Below are positions 38,048 to 46,448 of a stretch of 64,000 nucleotides of DNA, piece after piece. A model generated the notes under the pieces. It was not told the origin of the DNA and ran no database searches. It saw only the letters and a list, made by a program, of their open reading frames with translations. The first letter of the stretch is position 1; the number at the start of each line of letters is the position of its first letter. The DNA lies in contig NZ_PGTO01000008.1 of assembly GCF_003284725.1 (NCBI RefSeq), positions 62,001 through 126,000 of the forward strand. Reading direction: 5' to 3'. The position numbers were made by a program, and so were the translations under genes. The stretch comes from Paramagnetospirillum kuznetsovii. GTDB lineage: Bacteria > Pseudomonadota > Alphaproteobacteria > Rhodospirillales > Magnetospirillaceae.

Positions 38048-38638
38048 ATGAGAATGCGTTTTTTCTTCCTTCTTCCCCTTCTCGCCCTGGCCGCATGTGC
38101 CGGACCGGCGGCGCCGCCCGACAACTATTACCGGATCGAGCCTGCCGCGGCGCCCCGCCTCGCCAAGCCGGTGCTGACCGGCGCGCTGGAGGTGGACCGG
38201 CTGGCGGCTGACGGGGCGCTGACCGAACGGGCCATAGCCTTTTCCGCCAAGGACGGCGGACCGCTTGCCCATTATAAATACGACTACTGGAGCGAGCCGC
38301 CCGCGCTGATGATTCAGGATCGGCTGGCCGCTTTCCTGACCAAGGCCGGAGCCGCCGACCGGGTGGTGACGCCCGATCTGCGCGTCCTGGCCGACTGGAG
38401 CCTGCGCGGTAAGGTGCGCCGCTTCGAACAACTGGCCGACCGTTCCATGGTGAGCATCGAAATCCAGTTGAGCGTGGTCTCGGCCCGTGACGGAACCTTG
38501 GTGTTGCTGGAAACCTACGACGCCCAGACCCCCACTGATTCCGACACTGTCACCACGGTGGCCGCCGCCATGGAAAAGGGCGTATCGGACATATTCGCCC
38601 GCTTTCTCGCCGACCTGACCCGCGCCCGCCTGAAATGA
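38048..38638 (+). CDS. ABC-type transport auxiliary lipoprotein (PqiC/LptE-like family)
   Basis: A 196-aa lipoprotein with lipobox LLALAACAG. The mature part (NYYRIEPAAA, then KYDYWSEPPALMIQDRL) matches the ABC-type transport auxiliary lipoprotein family that partners MCE systems at the outer membrane. It lies 10 bp after mlaD and overlaps the next gene by four bases. Confidence 0.88.
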   Translation: MRMRFFFLLPLLALAACAGPAAPPDNYYRIEPAAAPRLAKPVLTGALEVDRLAADGALTERAIAFSAKDGGPLAHYKYDYWSEPPALMIQDRLAAFLTKAGAADRVVTPDLRVLADWSLRGKVRRFEQLADRSMVSIEIQLSVVSARDGTLVLLETYDAQTPTDSDTVTTVAAAMEKGVSDIFARFLADLTRARLK

Positions 38639-39972
38639 GAAAGCCACCGCGCCGCCATTCCGGCCAAGCCCGCAAAAGCCGCGCGGCGCCGCCCGCCGCC
38701 CGCACCGTCGCGTTGGTGATCGACGAGATCGGCGCGCGGGGCGACGGCGTCGCCCGGCTGGACGGCGAGGCGGTCTTCGTTCCCTTCACCGTGAGCGGCG
38801 ACAGGGTCGTGGCCCGCGTCGAAAGCCGACGGGGTGACGGCTTGGCCGCCGTACTGATCGAGGTCATGGAGCCCGGCCCGGATCGCGTCGAGCCGCCTTG
38901 CCCCCATTTCGGCCGCTGCGGCGGCTGCGGTCTTCAGCATCTGGCCGACGACGCCTATGCCGCCTGGAAGCTCGATCTGCTTGCGGTTCCGCTGGCGCGC
39001 CACGGCTTCGGCGATCTTGCCATCGCGCCCCTGATCCGGGTGCCGCCAGCCAGCCGCCGTCGCGCCACCTTCGCCTTTACCCGAGCCAAGGGCGCGGCCC
39101 TGCTGGGCTTCAACGCCAGGGCCAGCCACACCATCATCGATGTGGAGCGCTGCCTGCTGCTGGAGCCCGTCCTGGTGGGGTTGCTCGCGCCGCTGCGCGC
39201 CATGCTGGCCGCCATCGTCCCCGAAGGCACCGGCGGCGACGTCACCGCCACCCTGACCGAAGGGGGGCTTGACGTCTTGGTGGAGGCCGAGGCGCGCCTG
39301 GACCTGTTCGACCGCGAGAGACTGGCCGCATTCGCCGAATCCGCCGATCTGGCGCGGCTTTCCTGGCGACGCCCCGGAACCGGATTCGTCGAGCCCATCG
39401 CGCGGCGCCGCCCGGCGGAGGTTGGGTTTTCGGGGGTGATGGTGGAACCCTCCCCCGGCGCCTTCCTGCAACCGACTCGCGGTGGCGAGATCGCCATCAC
39501 GCAGTTGGTGACCGCCGGGGTGACCGCCGGTCTTCCGGTGCTCGACCTCTATGCCGGATGCGGCAGCTTCACCGCGCCGCTGGCGCTGCTCGGTCCGGTC
39601 CACGCGGTGGAGGGCGAGCAAGGCCCCTTGGCGGCGCTGGACGCCGCCGCCCGGAGCAAAGCTCTCCCCATCACCACCGAAGTGCGCGACCTTGCCCGCC
39701 GCCCCCTGGCGGCCCATGAACTGGTCGCCTATCGCTCGGTGGTGTTGGATCCCCCCCGGGCCGGGGCAAGCGCCCAGGTGGCGGAACTGGCCAAGCCCGC
39801 CGCCGCCAAGGGCGGTCCCCGCGTCATCGTGATGGTGTCGTGCAATCCGGCGACCCTGGCGCGAGACCTCCGCGTGCTGGCCGATGGCGGATGGACGGTA
39901 ACCTCGCTTACGCCTATTGACCAGTTCCCGTGGTCTGCCCATCTGGAGAGTGTGGCAATTCTGAAACGGTGA
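38635..39972 (+). CDS. TrmA/RlmD-family RNA uracil-C5 methyltransferase
   Basis: A 445-aa SAM-dependent RNA methyltransferase with an N-terminal TRAM domain, iron-sulfur cysteines (CPHFGRCGGCG and C in DVERCLLLE), SAM motif LDLYAGCGSFTAPLA, DPPRAGA and the catalytic cysteine in VSCNPATLARD. It modifies a uridine of 23S rRNA or tRNA; which one cannot be told. It ends the mla run and is translationally coupled to the lipoprotein gene. Confidence 0.92.
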   Translation: MRKPPRRHSGQARKSRAAPPAARTVALVIDEIGARGDGVARLDGEAVFVPFTVSGDRVVARVESRRGDGLAAVLIEVMEPGPDRVEPPCPHFGRCGGCGLQHLADDAYAAWKLDLLAVPLARHGFGDLAIAPLIRVPPASRRRATFAFTRAKGAALLGFNARASHTIIDVERCLLLEPVLVGLLAPLRAMLAAIVPEGTGGDVTATLTEGGLDVLVEAEARLDLFDRERLAAFAESADLARLSWRRPGTGFVEPIARRRPAEVGFSGVMVEPSPGAFLQPTRGGEIAITQLVTAGVTAGLPVLDLYAGCGSFTAPLALLGPVHAVEGEQGPLAALDAAARSKALPITTEVRDLARRPLAAHELVAYRSVVLDPPRAGASAQVAELAKPAAAKGGPRVIVMVSCNPATLARDLRVLADGGWTVTSLTPIDQFPWSAHLESVAILKR

Positions 39973-40050
39973 ATCACCTTTCGCCATTCCCGCGCGTTCA
40001 CTATGGTTGCTCGAGCGTCCCTCCCCGGTGCATTTGGCTCTAATCCCCCC

Positions 40051-40671
40051 ATGACATCCACCGACGATCTCTTTCTCGCCGAGCTGCTGTGCGCCCGCCT
40101 GTGCCATGACATGGCCGGGGCGGTCGGCGCCGCCGCCGCCGGAGCGGAATTGCTGGAAGACGGCTACGACGCCGAAGCGGCGCAGCTGGTTTCCGCCAGC
40201 GCGTCGGGCGCCTCGGCCAGGCTGAGATTTTTCCGCGCCGCCTTCGGTCCGGCCGGATCGGAACAGCCCGCGGCGGCGGTGCGCGATCTTACGGCGGGCT
40301 ATCTGCGGGCGGTGGCATCAAGCGGCAATGCCGACTTGGCGCTGGATTGGAATTGCGCGCCCCAGCGCCTGAGCGGGGAGACGGCTCGGCTGCTGCTGAA
40401 CATGGTGTTGCTGGCCCGCGACGCGCTGGCGCGCGGCGGCAAGGTGACGGTGGACATCGCGCCGCCGCCGGGAAGCGGTCTTGGCATCGCGGTAAGCTTT
40501 GTCGGCCAAGGCGCGCAATTGGGGGACGACATCGCCCAAGCGCTGACATCGGGCATTACGCCGAACGGACCTCGGATTGCCCAGGCCAGCTTCGCCCGGC
40601 GGTTGATGGAGAAAAACGGCGGAATTTTGAAGATCGTACAAGAACCGAACGGTGGGCGGATCAGCATCTGA
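40051..40671 (+). CDS. chpT: ChpT-type histidine phosphotransferase
   Basis: A 206-aa protein of the HPTransfase (ChpT) family. The phospho-acceptor histidine lies in LLCARLCHDMAGAVGAAAAG; the C-terminal half is a degenerate HATPase-like domain. In alphaproteobacteria ChpT relays phosphate from CckA to CtrA and CpdR. The start at ATG 40051 gives the usual N-terminus. It lies 155 bp upstream of the cheA gene in the same direction, which suggests a link to this signalling operon. Confidence 0.85.
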   Translation: MTSTDDLFLAELLCARLCHDMAGAVGAAAAGAELLEDGYDAEAAQLVSASASGASARLRFFRAAFGPAGSEQPAAAVRDLTAGYLRAVASSGNADLALDWNCAPQRLSGETARLLLNMVLLARDALARGGKVTVDIAPPPGSGLGIAVSFVGQGAQLGDDIAQALTSGITPNGPRIAQASFARRLMEKNGGILKIVQEPNGGRISI

Positions 40672-40826
40672 CGAATTTCGTTACGAAAGCGGATTTATCC
40701 CGGTCTGGGTTCTTCTAAAGACAAACCAGCCGTGCTATTAGTCGATCCTGCGCCTTCGGTTTTTGTCGGCGCGGGGAGTTTTGAAACCGCCCGAAGACGG
40801 TTTGTAGGGGCCTACTGGAGACGACC

Positions 40827-43493
40827 ATGGATGATCTCCTCAGTGAATTTCTGACCGAAACGTCGGAAAGTCTTTCCACGCTCGACGTGGCTTTGGTGAA
40901 TTTAGAGCAGAACCCGAACGATCCGCAGATCCTCGGCAATATCTTCCGTCTGGTTCACACCATCAAGGGCACCTGCGGTTTCCTTGGCCTGCCGCGCCTC
41001 GAACATGTGGCGCATGCGGGCGAGAACGTGCTCGGCAAGTTCCGCGAAGGCGAGCTTGAGGTCACGCCCGCCGCGGTGACGCTGATTCTCCAGTCCATCG
41101 ACCGCATCAAGCTGATCCTGGGTCACCTGGAACAGAACGAATGCGAGCCCGAGGGCAGCGACGACGATCTGATCGCCCAGTTGAATGCCATGGCCGATGG
41201 CCGTGCCGCAGGCTCTCCCCCGCCGCCGCCGCCGCCGCCCATGCCGACCTTCGAGTCCGTCGCCGAATCGGCCAAGGCCGCCGCCGCCGCCGCTGCGGCA
41301 GCAGCGCCGCCGCCCGAGCCCGAACCCGAGCCCGAGCCCGAGCCTGCTCCCGTCGCCAGCGTTCCCGCGCCCACCCCGCAGCCGCCCGCCGTCGCCGCTC
41401 CGGTCGTCGCCGGACCTCCGGCCGAGGCCAAGGAATCCGCCGTCGCCGCCCAGACCATCCGCGTCAATGTGGAGTTGCTGGAAAATCTGATGACCCTGGT
41501 GTCCGAACTGGTGCTGACCCGCAACCAGCTTCTCCAGATGGTTCGCGGCAAGGATGACAGCGAGTTCGCCACCCCGCTGCAGCGCCTCAGCCACATCACC
41601 ACCGACCTTCAGGAAGGCGTGATGAAGACCCGCATGCAGCCCATCGGCAATGCCTGGGCCAAGCTGCCGCGTATCGTCCGCGACCTCTCGGTCGAAATGA
41701 ACAAGAAGATCGACCTTCAGATGCTGGGCGCCGAGACCGAACTCGACCGCCAGGTGCTGGAACTGATCAAGGATCCGCTGACCCATATGGTGCGCAACTC
41801 GGCCGACCATGGCCTGGAGCCCACCGAAGAGCGCAAGCGCATCGGCAAGCCCGAGGTGGGCAAGGTGGTTCTGAACGCCTATCACGAGGGCGGTCACATC
41901 ATCATCGAGATTTCCGATGACGGTCGCGGCCTCAACCTGGAGCGCATCAAGCAAAAGGCCGTCCAGAACGGACTCGCCAGCGAGTCCGAATTGGAAGCCC
42001 TGACGCCGCAGCAGATCTACCAGTTCATCTTCAAGGCCGGCTTCTCCACCGCCGAAAAGGTCACCAGCGTTTCGGGCCGTGGCGTCGGCATGGACGTGGT
42101 GCGCACCAATATCGAAAAGATCGGCGGCACCGTCGAGTTGAAGAGCGTGCCCGGCAAGGGCTCCAGCTTCATCATCAAGATCCCGCTGACTCTCGCCATC
42201 GTCTCCGCCCTGATCGTTGAATGCGCCTCCGAGCGTTTCGCCATCCCGCAGATCAGCGTGCTGGAACTGGTGCGCGTCACCAACAACTCCGAGCACGGCA
42301 TCGAGATGATCAACAACGCGCCGGTTCTTCGCCTGCGCGATCGTCTGTTGCCGCTGGTCTCGCTGAAGCGTCAGTTGCTGCTGGCCGAGGACGGCGAGGA
42401 GCGACAGGAAACCTTCATCGTGGTGACCCAGGTGGGCACCTACACCTTCGGCATCATCGTCGACCGGGTGTTCGATACCGAGGAAATCGTGGTCAAGCCG
42501 GTGGCGCCCATCCTGCGCCACATCGCCATGTTCTCGGGCAACACCATCCTGGGCGACGGCTCGGTGATCATGATCCTGGACCCCAACGGCATCGCGGGCG
42601 CCACCGGCGAATCCGGTCTGCTGGGCGGTGCCCAGGCGGGCGATGCCCAGGCCGTGCGCGAAAGCCACGCCGAGTCCAAGACCTCGTTGCTGGTGTTCCG
42701 CGCCGGTGGCGACGATCTCAAGGCGGTGCCGCTGGCCCTGGTGGCCCGACTGGAAGAAATCGAGGTCGGCGAGATCGAACACAGCCACGGCAAGCCCATG
42801 GTCCAGTATCGCGGCCATCTGATGCCGTTGATCTCCATCGACGGCTCCATGAACTTCCGCGAGGAGGGCCGCCAGCCGGTGCTGGTGTTCTCCGACCAGG
42901 AGCACACCATGGGCCTGGTGGTCGATGAGATCGTCGATATCGTCGAGGACCGCCTGCGCGTCGAACTGTCCGACGGCAATCCCGGCATCATCGGCACCGC
43001 GGTCATCGCGGGCAAGGCGACCACCATCATCGACGCCGGCTACTACCTGCCGCAGGCGTTCGGCGATTGGTTCGGCCGCAACGACAAGGAGTTCGGCAAT
43101 TCCGACTACCAACAGCCCCGCGTGCTGCTGGTCGACGACTCGCCGTTCTTCCGCAACCTGCTGACCCCGCTGCTGTCGGTGGCGGGCTACGAGGTCATCT
43201 CGGTGGAAGGCCCCGACAAGGCCTTGGCGCTGCGTGAACGGGGCGACGAATTCGACGCCATCATCAGCGACATCGAAATGCCGGGAATGAGCGGCTTCGA
43301 GTTTGCCCAGGCGGTCCGTTCCGACGCCCGCTGGGCGCAGATCCCCATGGTGGCGTTGTCGTCCCACGCCACCGAAAAGGATTTTGAACGCGGGCGTCAG
43401 GTCGGCTTCAACGATTACATCGCCAAGTTCGACCGCGATGCCCTCTTACAGACCCTGGCTTCGACCATCGCAGCCTCCAAAGGTGCCGCATGA
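40827..43493 (+). CDS. cheA: CheA-type hybrid histidine kinase with C-terminal receiver
   Basis: An 888-aa protein. HPt domain (1-105) with H44 in LVHTIKGTCGF; no P2 domain but an Ala/Pro/Glu-rich linker (about 130-205); dimerisation domain; HATPase with HMVRNSADHGLE and SGRGVGMDVV; a CheW-like domain (about 460-600), apparently a second CheW-like domain (about 615-745), and a receiver (about 765-885) with D815 in ISDIEMPGMSG. The fused receiver probably acts as phosphate sink or output. It is followed by cheW with a four-base overlap. Confidence 0.95.
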   Translation: MDDLLSEFLTETSESLSTLDVALVNLEQNPNDPQILGNIFRLVHTIKGTCGFLGLPRLEHVAHAGENVLGKFREGELEVTPAAVTLILQSIDRIKLILGHLEQNECEPEGSDDDLIAQLNAMADGRAAGSPPPPPPPPMPTFESVAESAKAAAAAAAAAAPPPEPEPEPEPEPAPVASVPAPTPQPPAVAAPVVAGPPAEAKESAVAAQTIRVNVELLENLMTLVSELVLTRNQLLQMVRGKDDSEFATPLQRLSHITTDLQEGVMKTRMQPIGNAWAKLPRIVRDLSVEMNKKIDLQMLGAETELDRQVLELIKDPLTHMVRNSADHGLEPTEERKRIGKPEVGKVVLNAYHEGGHIIIEISDDGRGLNLERIKQKAVQNGLASESELEALTPQQIYQFIFKAGFSTAEKVTSVSGRGVGMDVVRTNIEKIGGTVELKSVPGKGSSFIIKIPLTLAIVSALIVECASERFAIPQISVLELVRVTNNSEHGIEMINNAPVLRLRDRLLPLVSLKRQLLLAEDGEERQETFIVVTQVGTYTFGIIVDRVFDTEEIVVKPVAPILRHIAMFSGNTILGDGSVIMILDPNGIAGATGESGLLGGAQAGDAQAVRESHAESKTSLLVFRAGGDDLKAVPLALVARLEEIEVGEIEHSHGKPMVQYRGHLMPLISIDGSMNFREEGRQPVLVFSDQEHTMGLVVDEIVDIVEDRLRVELSDGNPGIIGTAVIAGKATTIIDAGYYLPQAFGDWFGRNDKEFGNSDYQQPRVLLVDDSPFFRNLLTPLLSVAGYEVISVEGPDKALALRERGDEFDAIISDIEMPGMSGFEFAQAVRSDARWAQIPMVALSSHATEKDFERGRQVGFNDYIAKFDRDALLQTLASTIAASKGAA

Positions 43494-43975
43494 ACCAGAT
43501 CGTTCCAGCCGGGAAGCGCCAGGTGACGGAGCTTGCCGCTCCCGAGACCCAGGACTTCGTCACCATGTTCATCGAAGGCCAGTTGTTCGGCATTCCGGTG
43601 CTGACGGTCCAAGACGTCCTGGGGCCCCAGAAGATCACCCGCATTCCGCTGGCTCCCCGCGAAGTGGCGGGCAGCCTGAACCTGCGCGGCCGTATCGTAA
43701 CCGCCATCGACGTCCGGCTGCGCCTCGGCCTGCCGGACCGGGCGGCGGACAAGAAAGGCATGAGCGTCGTCGTCGATATGAGCGGCGAACTCTATTCCTT
43801 GATGGTGGATTCGGTGGGCGAAGTCCTGTCGCTGCCGGCCGCCAAGTTCGAACGTAATCCCCCGACGTTGGATCCCCACTGGCGAGAATTCTCCATCGGC
43901 ATCTATCGGCTTGAAGACAAGCTGCTGGTGGTGCTTGATGTGGGCAAGCTGCTGGATTTCTCGCGGAACGAATAG
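43490..43975 (+). CDS. cheW: CheW adaptor
   Basis: A 161-aa CheW with FVTMFIEGQLFGIPVLTVQ, LNLRGRIVTAIDVRLRLG and YSLMVDSVGEVLSL. It couples chemoreceptors to CheA. It starts inside the cheA stop (ATGA). No receptor gene is in the operon, so receptors must be encoded elsewhere. Confidence 0.95.
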   Translation: MNQIVPAGKRQVTELAAPETQDFVTMFIEGQLFGIPVLTVQDVLGPQKITRIPLAPREVAGSLNLRGRIVTAIDVRLRLGLPDRAADKKGMSVVVDMSGELYSLMVDSVGEVLSLPAAKFERNPPTLDPHWREFSIGIYRLEDKLLVVLDVGKLLDFSRNE

Positions 43976-44059
43976 TATAGGCGTTGGTAAACTGTGCATT
44001 GAAGAGGTAGGCTGTCCCTGCCAGGGGCGGCGATCTTTCCACCGGAGGCAAGCTTGGGC

Positions 44060-44425
44060 ATGAAGTCCTGTCTAATCGTCGACGATTCCAAGGTCATCCG
44101 GATGGTGGCCAAGAAGATCCTGCACGAGCTGAGTTTCAAGACCGAGGAGGCCGAAGACGGCGCCCAGGCTCTTGAGGCCTGCAAGCGCGCCATGCCGGAT
44201 GCCGTCCTATTGGACTGGAATATGCCGGTCATGAACGGGATCGACTTCCTGCGCGCCATGCGCGCCCTGCCAGGTGGGGATCACCCGATCGTCGTCTTCT
44301 GCACCACGGAAAACGATATCGAGCATATCCAGGAGGCCATCACCGCGGGCGCCAATGAATACATCATGAAGCCGTTCGATAGTGAAATCCTGCAGGCGAA
44401 GTTTTCGCAGGTGGGCCTGCTCTAG
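44060..44425 (+). CDS. cheY: CheY-like single-domain response regulator
   Basis: A 121-aa receiver domain with LIVDDSKVIR, phospho-acceptor aspartate in LLDWNMPVMNG, T in VFCTTEND and K in YIMKPFDSE. It has no output domain. ATG 44060 lies 11 bases after GGAGG; TTG 44054 is in frame and better spaced, so the start is uncertain by two codons. It lies between cheW and cheB. Confidence 0.94.
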   Translation: MKSCLIVDDSKVIRMVAKKILHELSFKTEEAEDGAQALEACKRAMPDAVLLDWNMPVMNGIDFLRAMRALPGGDHPIVVFCTTENDIEHIQEAITAGANEYIMKPFDSEILQAKFSQVGLL

Positions 44426-44449
44426 GCAACTTGCGGATATATCGCACCC

Positions 44450-45613
44450 ATGACCACCGAGGCCCCATTGTCACAGAGCCACGCCGCCACCGGCGACCCC
44501 ATCCGGGTCATGCTGGTCGATGATTCCGCGGTTGTGCGCGGGCTGGTGACCCGCATCCTGGATGCCGAACAAGGCATCCAGATCGTCGCCTCGGTTGGGA
44601 ACGGCCAGATGGCCTTGGCCGCCCTGGACCGCAACGAAATCGACGTGGTCATCCTCGATATCGAAATGCCGATCATGGACGGCATGACGGCGCTGCCGAA
44701 ACTGCTCCAGGCCGATCCCGGCCTGAAGATCATCATGCAGTCCACCTTGACCATGAAGGGCGCCGATATTTCCCTGCGCGCCCTGGAAATGGGCGCGGCG
44801 GACTATATCCCGAAGCCGACCGCGACCAAGGATTTGGCGGGCGGAGCAGATTTCAAGGCTGAACTGGTCGGCAAGATCCGGGCATTGGGTCAGGCCCGTC
44901 ACCGCTCGCCCAACCGCCTGCCGCGCCCGGCCGGTGCGCCGCCGCTGACGCCGCGTCCGCTGGCGCCGCTTCCTCCCGCCAGGGTGGCCATCCACCCGCC
45001 GGGGCCGTTGAACCTGCGAAACCACCCGGCGGAACACCCCGATGTCATCGCCATCGGTTCTTCCACCGGCGGCCCGCAGGCGCTGTTTACCCTGCTGGGC
45101 GCCATGCGGACGGGCACGGTTACCCAACCCATTCTGATCACCCAGCACATGCCCGCCACCTTCACCACCATCCTGGGCGAACACATCAGCCGCGTGTCCG
45201 GCTGGGACGCCAAGGAAGGCGTCGATGGCGAGGTCATTCGGGGCGGCCGTGTCTATATCGCGCCCGGCGACTTTCACATGGTGGTGGAGGTCAAGGGCAC
45301 CGACAAAATTATTAGGCTTAACAAGAATCCGCCGGAAAATTTTTGTCGGCCTGCCGTCGACCCCATGCTGCGCAGCATTTGTGCCGCCTATGGCAAGCGG
45401 GTCGTCGCCTGCATTCTGACGGGAATGGGGTCCGATGGACTTAAGGGGGGACAGGCTGTGGTGGCATCCGGCGGAACGGTTATTGCCCAGGATGAGGGCA
45501 CCTCGGTTGTGTGGGGCATGCCGGGAGCAGTGGCGACGGCGGGCATTTGCTCGGCTGTCTTGCCGCTGCCTGAAATTGCTCCGTGGATCATGAAGCTGGC
45601 GACGAGGCGCTAA
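44450..45613 (+). CDS. cheB: CheB protein-glutamate methylesterase
   Basis: A 387-aa protein: receiver domain (VMLVDDSAVVRG, VVILDIEMPIMDG), a proline-rich linker (about 150-190), and the methylesterase domain with catalytic serine in IGSSTGGPQAL, histidine in ITQHMPATF and aspartate in TGMGSDG. It demethylates chemoreceptor glutamates in opposition to CheR. It ends four bases before cheR. Confidence 0.95.
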   Translation: MTTEAPLSQSHAATGDPIRVMLVDDSAVVRGLVTRILDAEQGIQIVASVGNGQMALAALDRNEIDVVILDIEMPIMDGMTALPKLLQADPGLKIIMQSTLTMKGADISLRALEMGAADYIPKPTATKDLAGGADFKAELVGKIRALGQARHRSPNRLPRPAGAPPLTPRPLAPLPPARVAIHPPGPLNLRNHPAEHPDVIAIGSSTGGPQALFTLLGAMRTGTVTQPILITQHMPATFTTILGEHISRVSGWDAKEGVDGEVIRGGRVYIAPGDFHMVVEVKGTDKIIRLNKNPPENFCRPAVDPMLRSICAAYGKRVVACILTGMGSDGLKGGQAVVASGGTVIAQDEGTSVVWGMPGAVATAGICSAVLPLPEIAPWIMKLATRR

Positions 45614-45617
45614 TATC

Positions 45618-46433
45618 ATGCGGCCCGAAGATTTCGATTATGTCGCCAAGATGCTCAAGGACCGCTCTGGTCTGATCATTACCCGCGACAAGGCCTATCT
45701 GCTCGAAAGCCGTCTGACCCCGGTGGCGCGCAAGCGCGGCCTCAAGGGATTGGACGACTTGGTGTCCGGCCTGCGGACGGCGGGGGAAGACCTGCTGCGC
45801 GAAGTGACGGAGGCCATGACGACCAACGAGTCGTTCTTCTTCCGCGACATCAAGCCGTTCGACCAGTTCAAGGCGCTGGTGCTGCCGCACATGCTCGCCG
45901 CCCGCGGCGGCCCGAAGACGTTGCGCATCTGGTCGGCCGCCTCCTCCTCGGGACAAGAGGCCTATACCCTGGCCATGGTCCTGAAGGAAGAAGGTGCCAA
46001 GCTGGCCGGGTGGCGGATCGAGATCGTCGGCACCGATATTTCCACCGAGATGCTGGAAAAGGCCAAGGCGGGTCTGTATTCCCAGTTCGAGGTGCAACGC
46101 GGCCTGCCGATCCAACTGCTGGTGAAGTATTTCAAGAAGACCGCCGAGATGTGGCAGATCGACCCGGCCATCCGCGCCATGGTGACCTTCCGCGAATACA
46201 ACCTGTTGCATGACCTGAAGCCGCTGGGCAATTTCGACGTGGTGTTCTGTCGCAACGTGCTGATCTATTTCGACCAGCCCACCAAGACCCGCGTGCTGGA
46301 AAACGTCAGCCGGATCATGCCCGATGACGGCTTCCTTTATCTTGGCGGCGCCGAAACGGTGCTGGGCATCTCGGATAAGTTCAAGCCGGTTCCCGAACAG
46401 CGCGGCGTCTACGCCACCACACGGGCGAAGTAG
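45618..46433 (+). CDS. cheR: CheR chemoreceptor methyltransferase
   Basis: A 271-aa SAM-dependent methyltransferase. The N-domain shows RPEDFDYVAKMLKDRSGLII, and the catalytic domain shows TTNESFFFRDIKPFD, IWSAASSSGQEAYTLAM, IVGTDIS and FDVVFCRNVLIYFDQ. It is the last gene of the operon and converges on xseA with 15 bp between the stops. Confidence 0.95.
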   Translation: MRPEDFDYVAKMLKDRSGLIITRDKAYLLESRLTPVARKRGLKGLDDLVSGLRTAGEDLLREVTEAMTTNESFFFRDIKPFDQFKALVLPHMLAARGGPKTLRIWSAASSSGQEAYTLAMVLKEEGAKLAGWRIEIVGTDISTEMLEKAKAGLYSQFEVQRGLPIQLLVKYFKKTAEMWQIDPAIRAMVTFREYNLLHDLKPLGNFDVVFCRNVLIYFDQPTKTRVLENVSRIMPDDGFLYLGGAETVLGISDKFKPVPEQRGVYATTRAK

Positions 46434-46448
46434 GCCCATCCCCATCCG

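Noticed and set aside
41221-41345. GCC/CCG-rich repeats in cheA suspected as a DNA repeat element
   Set aside because: They encode the Ala/Pro/Glu linker in frame and need no other explanation.
40902-43367. 821-codon minus-strand open frame opposite cheA
   Set aside because: It is antisense to a CheA with all expected motifs; its composition is that of a codon shadow.
45300-45345. AT-rich patch inside cheB as a sign of insertion
   Set aside because: The reading frame and the CheB catalytic motifs are uninterrupted; local codon choice is sufficient explanation.
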